A stretch of 64,000 nt of DNA, taken from assembly GCF_000423545.1 (NCBI RefSeq), contig NZ_AUIE01000027.1:49562-113561 (forward strand). The letters are read 5' to 3'. The translations under genes and the position numbers were made by a program. Origin of the DNA: Metapseudomonas resinovorans DSM 21078. GTDB lineage: Bacteria > Pseudomonadota > Gammaproteobacteria > Pseudomonadales > Pseudomonadaceae. The notes under the pieces were generated by a model, which did no database searches, had not been told where the DNA came from, and worked only from the letters and a program-made list of their open reading frames with translations. Every line of letters starts with the position of its first letter. The first letter of the stretch is position 1. This document shows, piece by piece, positions 63,674 through 64,000 of this stretch.

Positions 63674-64000
63674 TTACCAGAGCGGCAGCACGTAGCTGAG
63701 GATCAGGCGGTTTTCGTCGATATCGCTACCGAAGTTGGTGGAGCGCACCGTTGCGTTGCGCCATTTGACGCCGAAGTTCTTCAGCGGGCCTTCCTGGAAG
63801 ACGTAGGCGATGTCCATGTTGCGTTCCCACTCCTTGCCGTCTTCACGACCGGCACCCAGGTCGATGTTGTCGCCGGTCAGGTAGCGGGTCATGAAGGTCA
63901 GGCCGGGAATGCCGAGGCTGGCGAAGTTGTAGTCGTAACGGGCCTGCCAGGATTTCTCGTCCTTGTTGGCGAAGTCGCCGATCTGCACGTAGTTGACCAG
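63674..64000 (-). CDS. OprD-family porin, C-terminal part (cut by window edge)
   Basis: The last 108 codons of an outer-membrane porin entering from the right edge. LVNYVQIGDFANKDEKSWQA then RYDYNFASLGIPGLTFMTRY LTGDNID, GKEWERNMDIAYVFQEGPLK NFGVKWRNATVRS and a terminal aromatic (SYVLPLW) are typical of OprD family members, which admit basic amino acids or aromatic/organic acids. The start and the substrate-specific loops are outside the window, so the substrate is unknown. Confidence 0.93.
   Translation of the reverse strand: MVNYVQIGDFANKDEKSWQARYDYNFASLGIPGLTFMTRYLTGDNIDLGAGREDGKEWERNMDIAYVFQEGPLKNFGVKWRNATVRSTNFGSDIDENRLILSYVLPLW

Overview
The window is chromosomal DNA of a Pseudomonas-type gammaproteobacterium. 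The high GC content, the order smc-zipA-ligA ... ffs-dnaX-ybaB-recR, and the purine-degradation block upstream of it all match the well-known P. aeruginosa neighbourhood around smc. The differences from that order (an inserted TRAP transporter, an inserted Tad pilus locus, no allantoicase or alkB-like gene) point to another Pseudomonas lineage. I cannot name a species from the sequence alone. Almost every gene family is recognisable. No phage, CRISPR array, rRNA or tRNA was seen.

Layout. (1) 1-16.1 kb, purine catabolism: puuD (cut by the left edge), allA, uraD, puuE, uraH, a DctPQM TRAP transporter, an AzgA-type purine permease, a GntR/FadR-type regulator, guaD, xdhC, a small ORF coupled to xdhC, xdhB and xdhA. 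Together these take guanine and xanthine through urate and 5-hydroxyisourate to allantoin, allantoate and ureidoglycolate, but the allantoate step (allantoicase) has no gene here. Four copies of a TTGTRTACAA palindrome sit in the two divergent promoter regions and suggest one regulon. (2) 16.6-24.3 kb, core genome: a second GntR regulator, smc, zipA, ligA. (3) 24.3-38.3 kb, a complete Tad/Flp pilus locus inserted between ligA and ffs-dnaX. It has a divergent AraC-type regulator with a receiver-like N-terminus, flp, prepilin peptidase, an unusual AAA+ ATPase, rcpC, rcpA, a small probable lipoprotein, tadG/E/F-like pseudopilins, tadZ, tadA, tadB, tadC, tadD. A HU-family gene, a chemoreceptor remnant, the SRP RNA and a frameshifted solute-binding-protein gene follow. 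(4) 40.3-47.5 kb: dnaX, ybaB, recR, acyl-CoA dehydrogenase, thioesterase, a TPR protein, a flavin-reductase-fold protein. (5) 47.6-64 kb: P-type ATPase, HBM-type chemoreceptor, glutathione transferase, ABC-2 exporter, RND efflux pair, glycolipid-binding-domain protein, a broken DUF2834 gene, YjbR protein, MFS transporter, LysR regulator with a divergent DUF1993 gene, and the C-terminus of an OprD porin.

The most useful signals beyond plain annotation are: the palindrome set over the purine genes; a 39-bp inverted repeat in front of xdhA; a sigma-54 -24/-12 element in front of the TRAP operon; the small ORF whose stop overlaps the xdhC start; the extra AAA+ ATPase inside the Tad operon; two frameshifted genes (39.4-40.1 kb and 60.0-60.2 kb); and a family of composite REP-like repeats at 9.4, 16.3 and 59.3 kb. 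All names come from reading translated sequence and motifs; no database search was run.
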